Positions 55,884 to 64,000 of a stretch of DNA of 64,000 nucleotides are shown here, one piece after another. The translations under genes were made by a program, and so were the position numbers. How positions within the stretch are numbered: position 1 is the stretch's first letter; each line of letters opens with the position of its first letter. Below the pieces are notes generated by a model that was not told where the DNA came from, ran no database searches, and was given only the letters and a program-made list of their open reading frames with translations. Source of the stretch: Polaribacter tangerinus (lineage in GTDB: Bacteria; Bacteroidota; Bacteroidia; Flavobacteriales; Flavobacteriaceae); NCBI RefSeq assembly GCF_038024095.1, contig NZ_CP150668.1, positions 62,001 through 126,000 of the forward strand. Reading direction: 5' to 3'.

Positions 55884-56300
55884 ATGCTTGATTTACCAAA
55901 ACATAAAAAAATAATTTTATTTGACGGAATTTGTAATTTATGCAATAATGCCGTAAAAACAGTTATTAAAAACGACACAAAAAATATTTTTATGTTTGTA
56001 GCAATTCAGTCTACTAAAGGGGAAGAAATTTTAAATTATTTAGGCGTAAACTCGAATCTTATTGATAGTATTGTATTGGTTGAACCAGGTGTTTCTTATG
56101 ATATAAAAGCTACCGCAGCTCTTAAAATTATGAATCATTTTTCGGGTTTGTGGAAATTGACTATTATTTTTTGGGTTTTTCCAGAAACATTTAGAAATCA
56201 TTTGTATGATTTTATTGCAAAAAATAGGTACAGATGGTTTGGGAAAAAAGACCAATGTATGATTCCAACGGAAGAATTAAAAGCAAAATTTTTAGTCTAG
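55884..56300 (+). CDS. DCC1-like thiol-disulfide oxidoreductase family (DUF393)
   Basis: This 138-aa protein has the family motif FDGICNLC with the redox pair Cys17 and Cys20. The SIVLVEPG block and the C-terminal YRWFGKKDQCMIPT follow. The middle contains a hydrophobic stretch LWKLTIIFWVFPETFRNHLYDF. It would act on disulfides in the cytoplasm, but no partner is known. A four-codon open frame ending immediately before its ATG could affect translation. A HAD phosphatase gene follows 56 nt downstream. Confidence 0.9.
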   Translation: MLDLPKHKKIILFDGICNLCNNAVKTVIKNDTKNIFMFVAIQSTKGEEILNYLGVNSNLIDSIVLVEPGVSYDIKATAALKIMNHFSGLWKLTIIFWVFPETFRNHLYDFIAKNRYRWFGKKDQCMIPTEELKAKFLV

Positions 56301-56356
56301 TAATACGAGATCTTAAAAGCAATTCTTATTATTGTACTTTCTTAAAATAGTTACTA

Positions 56357-57013
56357 ATGAAATTTCCTAAAGTTATAGATTGCGTTATTTTTGATATGGA
56401 TGGCGTAATTATAGATTCAGAAGAAATCCATAAAAAAGCGTATTATAAAACTTTTAATTCTTTGGGAGTCGATGTGTCAGAAAGTTTGTACAAATCTTTT
56501 ACGGGTTCATCTACTTTAAATGCATTTCAAAAACTAGTAACCCATTTTAGTTTATCGGAATCACCAGAAGAACTAGTGTTACAAAAACGTAAAACGTACG
56601 TGCACTTTTTCGAAAATGATCCAACTTTGAGTTTGGTAAAAGGTGTAAAAGAAATAATAATGTATTTGCATAGTAAAAACATCCCTCTCGTTTTAGCATC
56701 ATCATCTGCAATGGTAAATATAGATAGGGTTTTTAATCGCTTTGAATTGAATGATTATTTTACAGCAAAAATAAGTGGTGCAGATTTAAAAGAGTCTAAA
56801 CCACATCCCGAAATATTTAATAAAGCAGCAAAGTTGGCAAATGTTATGAACCAAAACTGTGTTGTTATAGAAGATTCAGATAATGGAATAAAAGCCGCTA
56901 ACGAAGCAAATATTTTTGTATTCGGATTTAAAAATCCGTTATCGGAAGGGCAAACATTAGAAAACGCAAATGCGATAATTAATAATTTTGAAGCCTTAAA
57001 AAATTACATATAA
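56357..57013 (+). CDS. HAD-superfamily phosphatase / beta-phosphoglucomutase-like
   Basis: This 218-aa protein is of the HAD hydrolase family. The nucleophile motif is FDMDGVIIDSEE with Asp13 and Asp15. Motif II is LVLASSS (near 116), motif III is the lysine of ESKPHPEIF, and motif IV is VIEDSDNG. The helical cap is C1-type, as in beta-phosphoglucomutases and 2-deoxyglucose-6-phosphatases. The specific sugar phosphate cannot be inferred. It is transcribed after the DCC gene and ends at a strong terminator. Confidence 0.9.
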   Translation: MKFPKVIDCVIFDMDGVIIDSEEIHKKAYYKTFNSLGVDVSESLYKSFTGSSTLNAFQKLVTHFSLSESPEELVLQKRKTYVHFFENDPTLSLVKGVKEIIMYLHSKNIPLVLASSSAMVNIDRVFNRFELNDYFTAKISGADLKESKPHPEIFNKAAKLANVMNQNCVVIEDSDNGIKAANEANIFVFGFKNPLSEGQTLENANAIINNFEALKNYI

Positions 57014-57046
57014 TACTACTGGTAGGTAACTTTATCAGCATAAATT

Positions 57047-57079
57047 AAAAAAGCTCAAGAATAATTTCTTGAGCTTTTT
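57047..57079. terminator. Bidirectional terminator between the HAD gene and guaB
   Basis: AGCTCAAGA (57052-57060) pairs with TCTTGAGCT (57067-57075) around ATAATT, flanked by A-runs and T-runs. Confidence 0.9.
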
Positions 57080-57085
57080 AAATTT

Positions 57086-58561
57086 CTATCTTCTACTGTA
57101 ATTCGGTGCTTCTTTGGTTATGGCAACGTCATGCGGATGACTTTCATTAATTCCGCTTGCCGTTATTCTTACAAATTGACCGGTTTCTTTTAGAGTAGCA
57201 ATATCTTTTGCACCACAATATCCCATACCAGCTCTTAAACCGCCAATAAATTGATGAATACTTTCAAAAAGTTCGCCTTTGTATGGAACTCTACCTACAA
57301 TTCCTTCTGGTACAAGTTTTTTAATATCTGCTTCTACGTCCTGAAAATATCTGTCTTTAGATCCTTGTTTCATAGCTTCAACTGAACCCATACCTCTGTA
57401 AGACTTAAATTTTCTTCCTTCATAAATTATTGTTTCTCCGGGAGACTCTTTAGTTCCGGCTAATAAAGAACCTAACATTACAGCATCTGCTCCTGCGGCA
57501 ATTGCCTTTGGAATATCTCCCGTATAACGAATTCCACCATCTGCAATAACGGGTACACCACTTCCTTTAATAGCTGCAGCCACTTCTAACACTGCAGAAA
57601 ATTGAGGAAAACCAACTCCTGCTACAACTCTTGTGGTACAAATAGAACCTGGTCCTATACCAACTTTTACAGCATCTGCTCCTGCCTCTACTAAGTATTT
57701 TGCTGCCGCAGCAGTTGCAATATTACCAACAACTACATCTAACTGTGGAAATTTCGATTTTACCTCTTTTAAAACAGTTACAACCCCTTTTGTATGGCCA
57801 TGTGCAGTATCAATTATAACGGCATCAACACCAGCATTTACCAATGCTTCTGCTCTTTCTACGGCATCACTTGTAACTCCTAATGCAGCGGCAACTCTTA
57901 ACCTACCAAAAGTATCTTTGTTGGCAATGGGTTTTTGCGTAACTTTTGTAATATCTCTAAAGGTTATTAATCCTTTTAAAGAGTAGGCATCATCAACAAT
58001 TAGTAATTTTTCAATTTTATTTTTTTGTAGAATTTTTTCGGCATCTTTTAAAGAAGTACCAACAGCAGCAGTAATTAAATTTTTGCTTGTCATTACCTCT
58101 ACAATAGGTCTATTATTATCATGCTCAAAACGCAAATCTCTATTGGTAACAATTCCTTTTAAAATTCCGTTTTCATCAACAATAGGAATACCACCAATGC
58201 CGTGTTCTTTCATGTAAGATTTTGCATCAAAAACAACCGCAGAAAGTGGTAATGTAACAGGGTCTAAAATCATACCAGACTCTGCACGCTTTACTTTTCT
58301 TACTTCTAGAGCTTGTTGCTCAATCGTCATGTTTTTGTGTAAAACACCAATACCACCTTCTCTAGCAATTGCAATTGCTAATGCAGATTCTGTAACTGTA
58401 TCCATAGCTGCAGAAGCAATGGGAACGTTAATAGTAATGTTTCTGGTAAATTTAGTTTGAATGCTTACTTCTCTGGGAAGAACTTCAGAAAAAGCAGGAA
58501 CCAATAATACATCATCATAGGTTAATCCTTCTCCAATAATTTTGTTGTCGTGTGCTGTCAT
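57086..58561 (-). CDS. guaB: Inosine-5'-monophosphate dehydrogenase
   Basis: This is the rate-limiting enzyme of guanine nucleotide synthesis; it oxidises IMP with NAD+. The 491-aa protein has the beta/alpha barrel, with two CBS domains inserted at about 95-215. The catalytic cysteine is Cys308 (GSICTTR), with the flap region RGMGS at about 395. [15 protein letters not shown] (near 340) and the [14 protein letters not shown]-terminal block are present. It is transcribed alone from a TAAATTTG -7 box 25 nt upstream. Confidence 0.97.
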   Translation of the reverse strand: MTAHDNKIIGEGLTYDDVLLVPAFSEVLPREVSIQTKFTRNITINVPIASAAMDTVTESALAIAIAREGGIGVLHKNMTIEQQALEVRKVKRAESGMILDPVTLPLSAVVFDAKSYMKEHGIGGIPIVDENGILKGIVTNRDLRFEHDNNRPIVEVMTSKNLITAAVGTSLKDAEKILQKNKIEKLLIVDDAYSLKGLITFRDITKVTQKPIANKDTFGRLRVAAALGVTSDAVERAEALVNAGVDAVIIDTAHGHTKGVVTVLKEVKSKFPQLDVVVGNIATAAAAKYLVEAGADAVKVGIGPGSICTTRVVAGVGFPQFSAVLEVAAAIKGSGVPVIADGGIRYTGDIPKAIAAGADAVMLGSLLAGTKESPGETIIYEGRKFKSYRGMGSVEAMKQGSKDRYFQDVEADIKKLVPEGIVGRVPYKGELFESIHQFIGGLRAGMGYCGAKDIATLKETGQFVRITASGINESHPHDVAITKEAPNYSRR

Positions 58562-58586
58562 GTTGCAATTAAGATATAATTGCGTA

Positions 58587-58594
58587 CAAATTTA
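58587..58594 (-). promoter_or_regulatory. -7 promoter box of guaB
   Basis: The minus-strand TAAATTTG matches TAnnTTTG and ends 25 nt before ATG 58561. Confidence 0.5.
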
Positions 58595-58627
58595 CAATTA
58601 TTTATTGAAATTTTAAGTAAATAAAAT

Positions 58628-59350
58628 TTAAGATATTTTATTGTATCTACTTGTCCAACAATAAGCACTAAAATTTTTACCAGAGGCAATCCAATAAAAA
58701 AAGAACATACCGATAATTCCTTTTACATAAAATAGAAATAAAACAGCAATATGCCCAAAGTTAGACATGTCTCCATAAAATAAATTTTTGGTAATAAAAG
58801 TTCCTAAAATACTAGCAAATAAAACAGCAAATAATAAATTTTCTACATTTTTAATAGCCCAAAACTTTGCTTTTCTTAGTGGATGTAAATCTCTGCCCCA
58901 TTTGTGTATTAAATAATAGTAACCATTTCCCATGGGTGCAAATAAAAGCGGATCATCTGCTTCTTTTAATGTGAATAATTTAGAAGGTGCAATAATTTTA
59001 AAACCATCTAAAACAGTATTATGTTCCTCTTCTAATTTATTTATTTTAGCAATAACTTCTTGTGGATAATCTCCTTTAAAATATTTAGTATCTAAAAAAC
59101 GTAAACGATAATCTACACAGATTTTTTCTATTTGAGAGATATGAAAAATAGCATCTGTAGAAACCTTGTCTATATTAAAAAAATTTTGTCTTCTGTTTAT
59201 TGGCGATTTCAAAAGTCTTACCAAAACGGAATCTTGCTGTACATCAATTTCATCAAAAATAGTTTGCACCCAAGAAAGTGTGTTAATAGAATTGGTTTGT
59301 TTGCTTCTAATTTCTATTAGTTTTTTATGAATATCTATAGGTTGTAACAT
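58628..59350 (-). CDS. Conserved membrane protein of unknown function
   Basis: This 240-aa protein is not assigned to any family. The first 150 residues look soluble and charged. They contain FHISQIEKICVDYRLRFLD and KLFTLKEADDPLLFAPMGNG, the latter followed by YYYLIHKWGRDLHP. Two membrane helices follow (about 170-190 and 199-222), and the C-terminus is a short cytoplasmic or periplasmic tail. No signal peptide or catalytic motif is visible. It lies between guaB and the iron-type operon, and all are on the minus strand. The N-terminal sequence could sense or bind something on one side of the membrane, but that is speculation. Confidence 0.7.
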   Translation of the reverse strand: MLQPIDIHKKLIEIRSKQTNSINTLSWVQTIFDEIDVQQDSVLVRLLKSPINRRQNFFNIDKVSTDAIFHISQIEKICVDYRLRFLDTKYFKGDYPQEVIAKINKLEEEHNTVLDGFKIIAPSKLFTLKEADDPLLFAPMGNGYYYLIHKWGRDLHPLRKAKFWAIKNVENLLFAVLFASILGTFITKNLFYGDMSNFGHIAVLFLFYVKGIIGMFFFYWIASGKNFSAYCWTSRYNKIS

Positions 59351-59476
59351 ATGCCAAAAAATTTTTATAAAGATAATACAGAATTGTTTTTTTTCAAAAT
59401 ATCATACCTTTTTACATGTATTCAAAATCATTATAAATAAATATACTTAGTTTGTATATTCTTATAATACAGTTTA

Positions 59477-61876
59477 TTAAAATTTAAGGGCTAGACCGAG
59501 GTAGTAATTTCTTGGTGCTGATGGAATAATTCCAGGTCCGGGATAGCCTGTTGCCCTCCTTGTAAAATAGGAACTATTTAGTAAATTGTTAATTCCGGCT
59601 TCTAATTTTGCAAATTGATATTTATAAGAGGTAGAAAAATCTAAAATACTGTAAGCTGGAATTTCTCCTGTTACTCCACTTATACTTCCGCCAACGGCAT
59701 TAGTTGCATCTGAAAACTGACTAGATACATAAGAGTATTGAAGACTACTTAAAAAATTATTATATCCAAAACGAATACCTGTTTTAATATTTATTTTCGG
59801 AACAAATTCAACAGCATTACCTACCACTCCACTAATTTCCGATTTGGTATATTCAGAATTTATAAACGACGAGTTTATGAAAAAGTTAAATACGTAGTTT
59901 GTATTTAACGCAAGTATTTTTTTTAAATTAAAATCTATGATACTTTCGATACCTAAAATTCTTGCATCTCCAATATTATTTCGCTCAGCCTTTCCGTCTG
60001 TCCTAGTATAAATATTTATTCTATCATTGTAAAAAAGACCAAATATATTGGCATCATAGGAAAAATAATTTTTAAAATTCCCTCTAAAACCGGCATCAAA
60101 AGTATAGCCTTTTTCATCTGAAATGTTTGGTGATATTTCAAAAGCAGGATTTGCAGTACTAATATCTGAAAATGTTACAGATCTGTAGTTTTGAGTAATG
60201 TTACCGTAAAACTCTGCTTCTTTTCTTATCTTATAACTCGTTCCTAAACCCAAAAGAATAAATGTTCTCTTATTTATTTCGCTTTCATTTCTTAAATTTT
60301 CATTGATTACATTTCCTGCTGCATCGGTAATAATGTCTTTTATAATCTCGTCCCTTTTTGTGTTGATGTACTCAGCTCTAAAACCAGGTGTAATTGATAA
60401 TTTATTATTGATGTAAAAAATGTTTTCTCCAAATACAGAAATATTTAAATTAGGAAATAAACTCTCTGACTGCCTCAAGTAGTTGGGATATTCTTCTAGT
60501 TGCATTGAAAAATTGGCATCGTTTCCATTTGTTCCAGGCCCCTGCCTGTTTGTATTGTTAGCTTTGTAAAATTTTGAACCTATTAAAAATGTTGCCTTTT
60601 TATTAAAAACAACATATTTACTTAATAAACGAGTTTCTAAGCCATAATTATTAAAAGTTCCTTTAATCAAATCCCTTTCGATACCAATATCTGGCTGATT
60701 AACTCTATTTGTTCTAAACCCTAGTGCATCTCTCGAGGCATCTAAACCAAATAAATTAAAAGAAAAATTAGTATGTTTATTAAACCTATGTTCCCATTTC
60801 AAACTATACAACAACCAATTTACCTGAAACCAATTTCTAGATCGGTTGGTTTGATAAGGATTTTCTCTAAACATTCTATCTGTCAATCCACCTGCTTGTT
60901 GTGCTAAATAATCTAAATAAGTGAATTCAAGAGATATTTTACTGTCATCATTAAGTTGATAACCAATATTAACGAAAAAATTTTGCGATTTAAAATTTGA
61001 GTTTTCTCTAAAACCATTTCCTTTCTTAAAGTTTGCAAACGTATAATAACTCCATTTACCAATTGTATTGCTTACACTTGTAAAGTTTGTTAACAAACCA
61101 AAACTACCTGCTGTATTTCTAAAGACAATTTCTCGTTTTTTAGTTGGTTTTTTAGTAACAAAATTTACCAACCCACCAAATTGAGTTCCATACTGTAAAG
61201 ACGCTGCACCTCTAATAATTTGAATTTCTTCTAAACTTTCGGAAGCTGGTGTGTAATAACTTTCTGGATACCCAAGTACGTCTGCACTAATATCATAGCT
61301 ATTTTGGCGTGTGTTAAAATTTGCTGTTCTGTTAGGATCTAATCCTCTACCTCCTATATTTAATTGCAATCCTGCATCATCGTTTTGATAGATATTTAAT
61401 CCGGCAATTTGGTTAAATATTTGCCTTGCATTATTGGTTGCTAAGTTTGCAGTAGATTGATTTACCAAAATCACTTCTGTTTTTTTTCCAGCATAAATTG
61501 CTGTTCCTTCTACGTCTTTTAATCTTTTCAGTTCAAAAATTTTTTCTTTCCTTGCTTTTATTTGTATTTCCGACAAATCGTTTGAAAAGTTTTCAAGAAC
61601 AATATTTAAATTCGAATACTCTTTGTTGGAGAGGTAGACTTTTTTAAATCGATACTCTTCTGCGTAAAAAAATAATTGAATATTGTCTTTACTTGTATAA
61701 AAACTAAAAGTTCCTAAAATACCCGTTTGTGCTAATAAGTTTCCATTTTCATCATAAATTTGGACTTTATTAATCGTTTTTTTTGTTTCATTTACTACAG
61801 TACCAGTAATTTGATATTGACTGTACATACTTGTAAAAATGAATCCAAATAAAAAAATGGATAGGTATTGTTTCAT
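59477..61876 (-). CDS. FecA-like TonB-dependent receptor
   Basis: This 799-aa outer-membrane receptor has a signal peptide (1-19). A CarboxypepD_reg-like or peptidase-associated domain follows (about 21-95, QITGTVVNETKKTINKVQIYD), then a plug (about 115-245) with LNIGGRGLDPNRTANFNTRQNSY and IIRGAASLQYGTQFGGLVNF. The barrel ends LALKF. The plug pattern resembles ferric-citrate receptors. It begins 3 nt after the carboxylase-like gene and is the last gene of an operon that starts with an imelysin, which favours a ferric chelate as substrate; the ligand itself is inferred. Confidence 0.92.
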   Translation of the reverse strand: MKQYLSIFLFGFIFTSMYSQYQITGTVVNETKKTINKVQIYDENGNLLAQTGILGTFSFYTSKDNIQLFFYAEEYRFKKVYLSNKEYSNLNIVLENFSNDLSEIQIKARKEKIFELKRLKDVEGTAIYAGKKTEVILVNQSTANLATNNARQIFNQIAGLNIYQNDDAGLQLNIGGRGLDPNRTANFNTRQNSYDISADVLGYPESYYTPASESLEEIQIIRGAASLQYGTQFGGLVNFVTKKPTKKREIVFRNTAGSFGLLTNFTSVSNTIGKWSYYTFANFKKGNGFRENSNFKSQNFFVNIGYQLNDDSKISLEFTYLDYLAQQAGGLTDRMFRENPYQTNRSRNWFQVNWLLYSLKWEHRFNKHTNFSFNLFGLDASRDALGFRTNRVNQPDIGIERDLIKGTFNNYGLETRLLSKYVVFNKKATFLIGSKFYKANNTNRQGPGTNGNDANFSMQLEEYPNYLRQSESLFPNLNISVFGENIFYINNKLSITPGFRAEYINTKRDEIIKDIITDAAGNVINENLRNESEINKRTFILLGLGTSYKIRKEAEFYGNITQNYRSVTFSDISTANPAFEISPNISDEKGYTFDAGFRGNFKNYFSYDANIFGLFYNDRINIYTRTDGKAERNNIGDARILGIESIIDFNLKKILALNTNYVFNFFINSSFINSEYTKSEISGVVGNAVEFVPKINIKTGIRFGYNNFLSSLQYSYVSSQFSDATNAVGGSISGVTGEIPAYSILDFSTSYKYQFAKLEAGINNLLNSSYFTRRATGYPGPGIIPSAPRNYYLGLALKF

Positions 61877-61879
61877 AAA

Positions 61880-63250
61880 TTATAGTCCTTTAATTTTAAT
61901 TTCAGATGAAAATGGAATTATCCATTTTATAGGTTTAAAAGATCTTTTTTCAGCATATAAATTTACAGTGTTATCAATAAATCTAGTACTTAAACGTCCG
62001 TTTAAAGCCACGTAACTTTCTGCGAAAACAGCTATGTTTTTATGCCCTTGTTTTTTAAAGTGATTACCTAAAAAGTGAGCATACTCCAAAATAAAATCTG
62101 GCTGAAAACTCATTTGCTTTTCTTGAAAAGTTGTTAAAAAATCTGAATTATCTACTGTAAAAGAAGTGTTTTTTTTGGTGTCTACTATTTTAAAATTTGT
62201 ACTTCCTGCTTTTTCCATTAACATCACACGCCAAGAAAAACGATATCCTTGTTCATTCCAAAATAATTCTCCAGGATACAAAAGATAACGCCATGGAAAC
62301 ATTATTTGAATGATAAAGAAAATACATAAAACGGTTTTAGTAATTTTTTGTCTACTATTTGAAAGCTTTAAAGTAGAAATACTTTGTATTTTTTTTCTAG
62401 TGATTAAAATATTTTTAGTTAAAAAATTAATTATTTTTTGATGAAAACTGTTCTCAAAAAAAATAAGTGTAGCAATAATCATTATATAAGGAAACATACC
62501 AATAGGAAATAAAACTCTTGTAAAAACATGAAAAAACACAACTGCTATAAAAGCCATGTTTCGAGTTTTTTTGTAAAGTAGTAAAAAAGGAATTGTTAAG
62601 TCGTACAACATCCCAGACCAACTCATTGCATAATGAAACCAATTTTGTTGCATAAACGTTTCTCCAATTAAAGGGATATCGAACTTAGAAGGTAGCCAAA
62701 TCTTTAAAGGCATAGCTCTAAGTAGCCAATCGGAATTTAATTTTGCTAAGCCAGCATAAAAATATACAATAATTAATAGTAACTTTATGCTATCTATAGA
62801 CCATTTCGGGACTTTTAAATACTTTTTACCGTTTAAATAGGCATCTAAAGAAAAATAAGCATTAGCCGGTAAAAAAATGAGAAGAAAACTTACTAAATTA
62901 ATAAAGTAATAGTGATTTAAATAGGTTGTTTTATCCATTAACTCAATATACAAGAAGGATAAAAAAAAGATAATTGTGGCGAATCTATATTTATATCCAA
63001 TTGCAATAAAAATTGCAGATAACCCACAAATTAAAAAAATAAAATAAGTGTAATTACCTATAGGTTTTATAAATTCTAACCCCAAATAAGAAAAATGAAA
63101 TTTGGGTAAGAGATATAGTTTTTCTATCCAGCCATTTATCCAAAAACGTAACATACTTACAAACATTAACAGCCCAAAAAGCAAACGAAAAATTGCTAAT
63201 GGGGCTGTATTTGTTTGTGTATTAAAATTATATTTTAATTTAGATATCAC
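61880..63250 (-). CDS. HTTM-domain / vitamin K-dependent gamma-carboxylase-like membrane protein
   Basis: This 456-aa integral-membrane protein has about five to eight helices and a soluble C-terminal half (about 345-456). Its blocks line up with human gamma-glutamyl carboxylase. MDKTTYLNHYYF corresponds to the His160 region (His113 here). IIVYFYAGLAKLNSDW corresponds to the Lys218 active-base region (Lys170 here). VFFHVFTRVLFPIGMFPYIM matches the third histidine region (His241). The His-Lys spacing is 57 residues, against 58 in the human enzyme. RFSWRVMLMEKAG and VNLYAEKRSFKP are also carboxylase-like. It sits between an imelysin (30 nt) and a FecA-like receptor (3 nt). Carboxylation and its target are inference. 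Confidence 0.85.
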   Translation of the reverse strand: MISKLKYNFNTQTNTAPLAIFRLLFGLLMFVSMLRFWINGWIEKLYLLPKFHFSYLGLEFIKPIGNYTYFIFLICGLSAIFIAIGYKYRFATIIFFLSFLYIELMDKTTYLNHYYFINLVSFLLIFLPANAYFSLDAYLNGKKYLKVPKWSIDSIKLLLIIVYFYAGLAKLNSDWLLRAMPLKIWLPSKFDIPLIGETFMQQNWFHYAMSWSGMLYDLTIPFLLLYKKTRNMAFIAVVFFHVFTRVLFPIGMFPYIMIIATLIFFENSFHQKIINFLTKNILITRKKIQSISTLKLSNSRQKITKTVLCIFFIIQIMFPWRYLLYPGELFWNEQGYRFSWRVMLMEKAGSTNFKIVDTKKNTSFTVDNSDFLTTFQEKQMSFQPDFILEYAHFLGNHFKKQGHKNIAVFAESYVALNGRLSTRFIDNTVNLYAEKRSFKPIKWIIPFSSEIKIKGL

Positions 63251-63280
63251 TTTAATAAAACCTAATCTTTAGTGTTTTTT

Positions 63281-64000
63281 TTAATCGCCGTCTGCATCTA
63301 CATAATCAACACTTATATTAAATGTCTGTATCATATCTACTTTCATTAAGACCACGTTTTTTTGTAGTTCGTCATACGCTTTTGTCATGGCAACATTGTC
63401 TGAGTTTATTTGTATAGAAAAGCTATTGTTTAGTTTTTCTATAGCTGTTTTTGCTATTGTAAATTGATTACTAATACTTGTTGCTAAATCATTTCTATTT
63501 AACGTAATTAAGTAATCATTAAATCCTAGTCCTTTCGTATTTTTACCAAAATGTTTTCCTTCAAAAAGATTTTGTACAGCTGAAAGCGCTTCTAGAGTTA
63601 ATTCTTTAGAAACCGTATTATTGTAAAAAGCTTCTACTTTTTGGGGTAAAGGTGTCGAAGAAAAAATACCAGATGGAATTCCGATTTTATTTGCTCTTAG
63701 TCCTTTTTCGTAATAAAAAATGTAATCATTTACTAATTGATTTACTGAACCAGACAGTGTATTTACTGTATTATTAACAAATACATTTCGTTGTTCTTTA
63801 AAATCTGTAACTACAATATTTGTAAGAGAACTCATTTGCGCTATAACATCATAAAGGTATTTCTTAAAGTTCTCCTTATTAGTATCTATAGTATATTTTT
63901 CTATTATTTTACTATCTGAATTGTCAAGACCAAATAACAGATAATCCAATGCAGGAAAACCTTGAGCGTCGTGGTTATTAGCACTATTTAAGTCGTAACT
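63281..64000 (-). CDS. Imelysin family iron-regulated protein (N-terminus outside window)
   Basis: This is the C-terminal 239 residues of an imelysin / peptidase M75-like protein; the frame runs off the window edge. It starts in HDAQGFPALDYLLFGLDNS, the conserved GFPALDYLL region, and continues through the helical core to a terminal DYVDADGD. Imelysins are periplasmic or surface iron-associated proteins (EfeO/IrpA/ICMP group) often encoded beside TonB receptors. The zinc- or iron-binding HxxE motif of the family would be in the missing part. Export is expected but the signal is not visible here. Confidence 0.88.
   Translation of the reverse strand, partial: SYDLNSANNHDAQGFPALDYLLFGLDNSDSKIIEKYTIDTNKENFKKYLYDVIAQMSSLTNIVVTDFKEQRNVFVNNTVNTLSGSVNQLVNDYIFYYEKGLRANKIGIPSGIFSSTPLPQKVEAFYNNTVSKELTLEALSAVQNLFEGKHFGKNTKGLGFNDYLITLNRNDLATSISNQFTIAKTAIEKLNNSFSIQINSDNVAMTKAYDELQKNVVLMKVDMIQTFNISVDYVDADGD

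Noticed and set aside
57633..57986. 117-codon plus-strand frame opposite guaB
   Set aside because: It is the reverse complement of conserved guaB codons, with a composition typical of antisense frames.

Overview
The window is AT-rich (roughly 30% GC) chromosomal DNA from a member of the Bacteroidota, almost certainly a marine Flavobacteriaceae (Polaribacter/Tenacibaculum-like). The evidence is Bacteroidota-type -7 promoter boxes (TAnnTTTG) in front of many genes, signal peptides and lipoboxes of flavobacterial type, TonB-dependent receptors with N-terminal carboxypeptidase-regulatory-like domains, a BshC homologue, and several flavobacterial conserved hypothetical proteins. I saw no rRNA, tRNA, insertion sequence, prophage or CRISPR array. 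Most genes are housekeeping; genus-level placement is inference.

Layout. 1-4.8 kb: a partial outer-membrane protein behind prfC, a cyclophilin lipoprotein, and a divergent idi-queD pair. 4.9-11.7 kb: two tandem M1 metallopeptidases, a DUF6702-like protein, a carboxypeptidase-regulatory-like protein and a frameshifted copy of the latter. 11.8-19.3 kb: pepE (+), then the envelope/division cluster tpx-dgkA-ftsK-lolA-lptF/G-ribB (-), whose RibB carries a GTP cyclohydrolase II domain without its zinc cysteines. 19.4-23.5 kb: a MATE exporter, a small acidic protein, an OmpH/Skp chaperone, miaA and a K+ channel with a zinc ribbon. 23.7-36.7 kb: a TonB receptor, an amidase lipoprotein, rimO, an M14 peptidase, bshC, rlmF and a type IA topoisomerase. 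37.1-43.9 kb: a probably frameshifted small lipoprotein, then a pirin / AraC regulator / pirin / YceI locus containing a 64-bp ATA microsatellite, DUF2237, a degenerate single-domain helicase relative, an EamA transporter, a CPXCG protein and an Lrp regulator. 44-49.6 kb: an M14 peptidase divergent from an XRE regulator across a palindromic operator array, priA, a structured intergenic element and a THUMP methyltransferase. 49.8-57 kb: a methyltransferase-ZIP pair, a MacAB-like export operon, a DCC oxidoreductase and a HAD phosphatase. 57-64 kb: guaB, a membrane hypothetical protein, and an apparent iron operon: imelysin, a vitamin K-dependent carboxylase-like membrane protein (HTTM family) and a FecA-like TonB receptor.

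How the genes work together. The most remarkable unit is the last operon (59477-64000). A periplasmic or lipoprotein imelysin, a TonB receptor and an integral-membrane protein that keeps the lysine and histidine pattern of vitamin K-dependent gamma-carboxylase are closely packed on one strand. The second is the AraC-centred stress locus at 37.5-40.9 kb, with its phase-variation-like repeat. The third is the divergent M14/XRE control region with at least four TTTAC-N4-GTAAA palindromes. Start sites were chosen by combining domain alignment with -7 boxes; several TTG starts that fall inside or before a -7 box were moved downstream to ATG.
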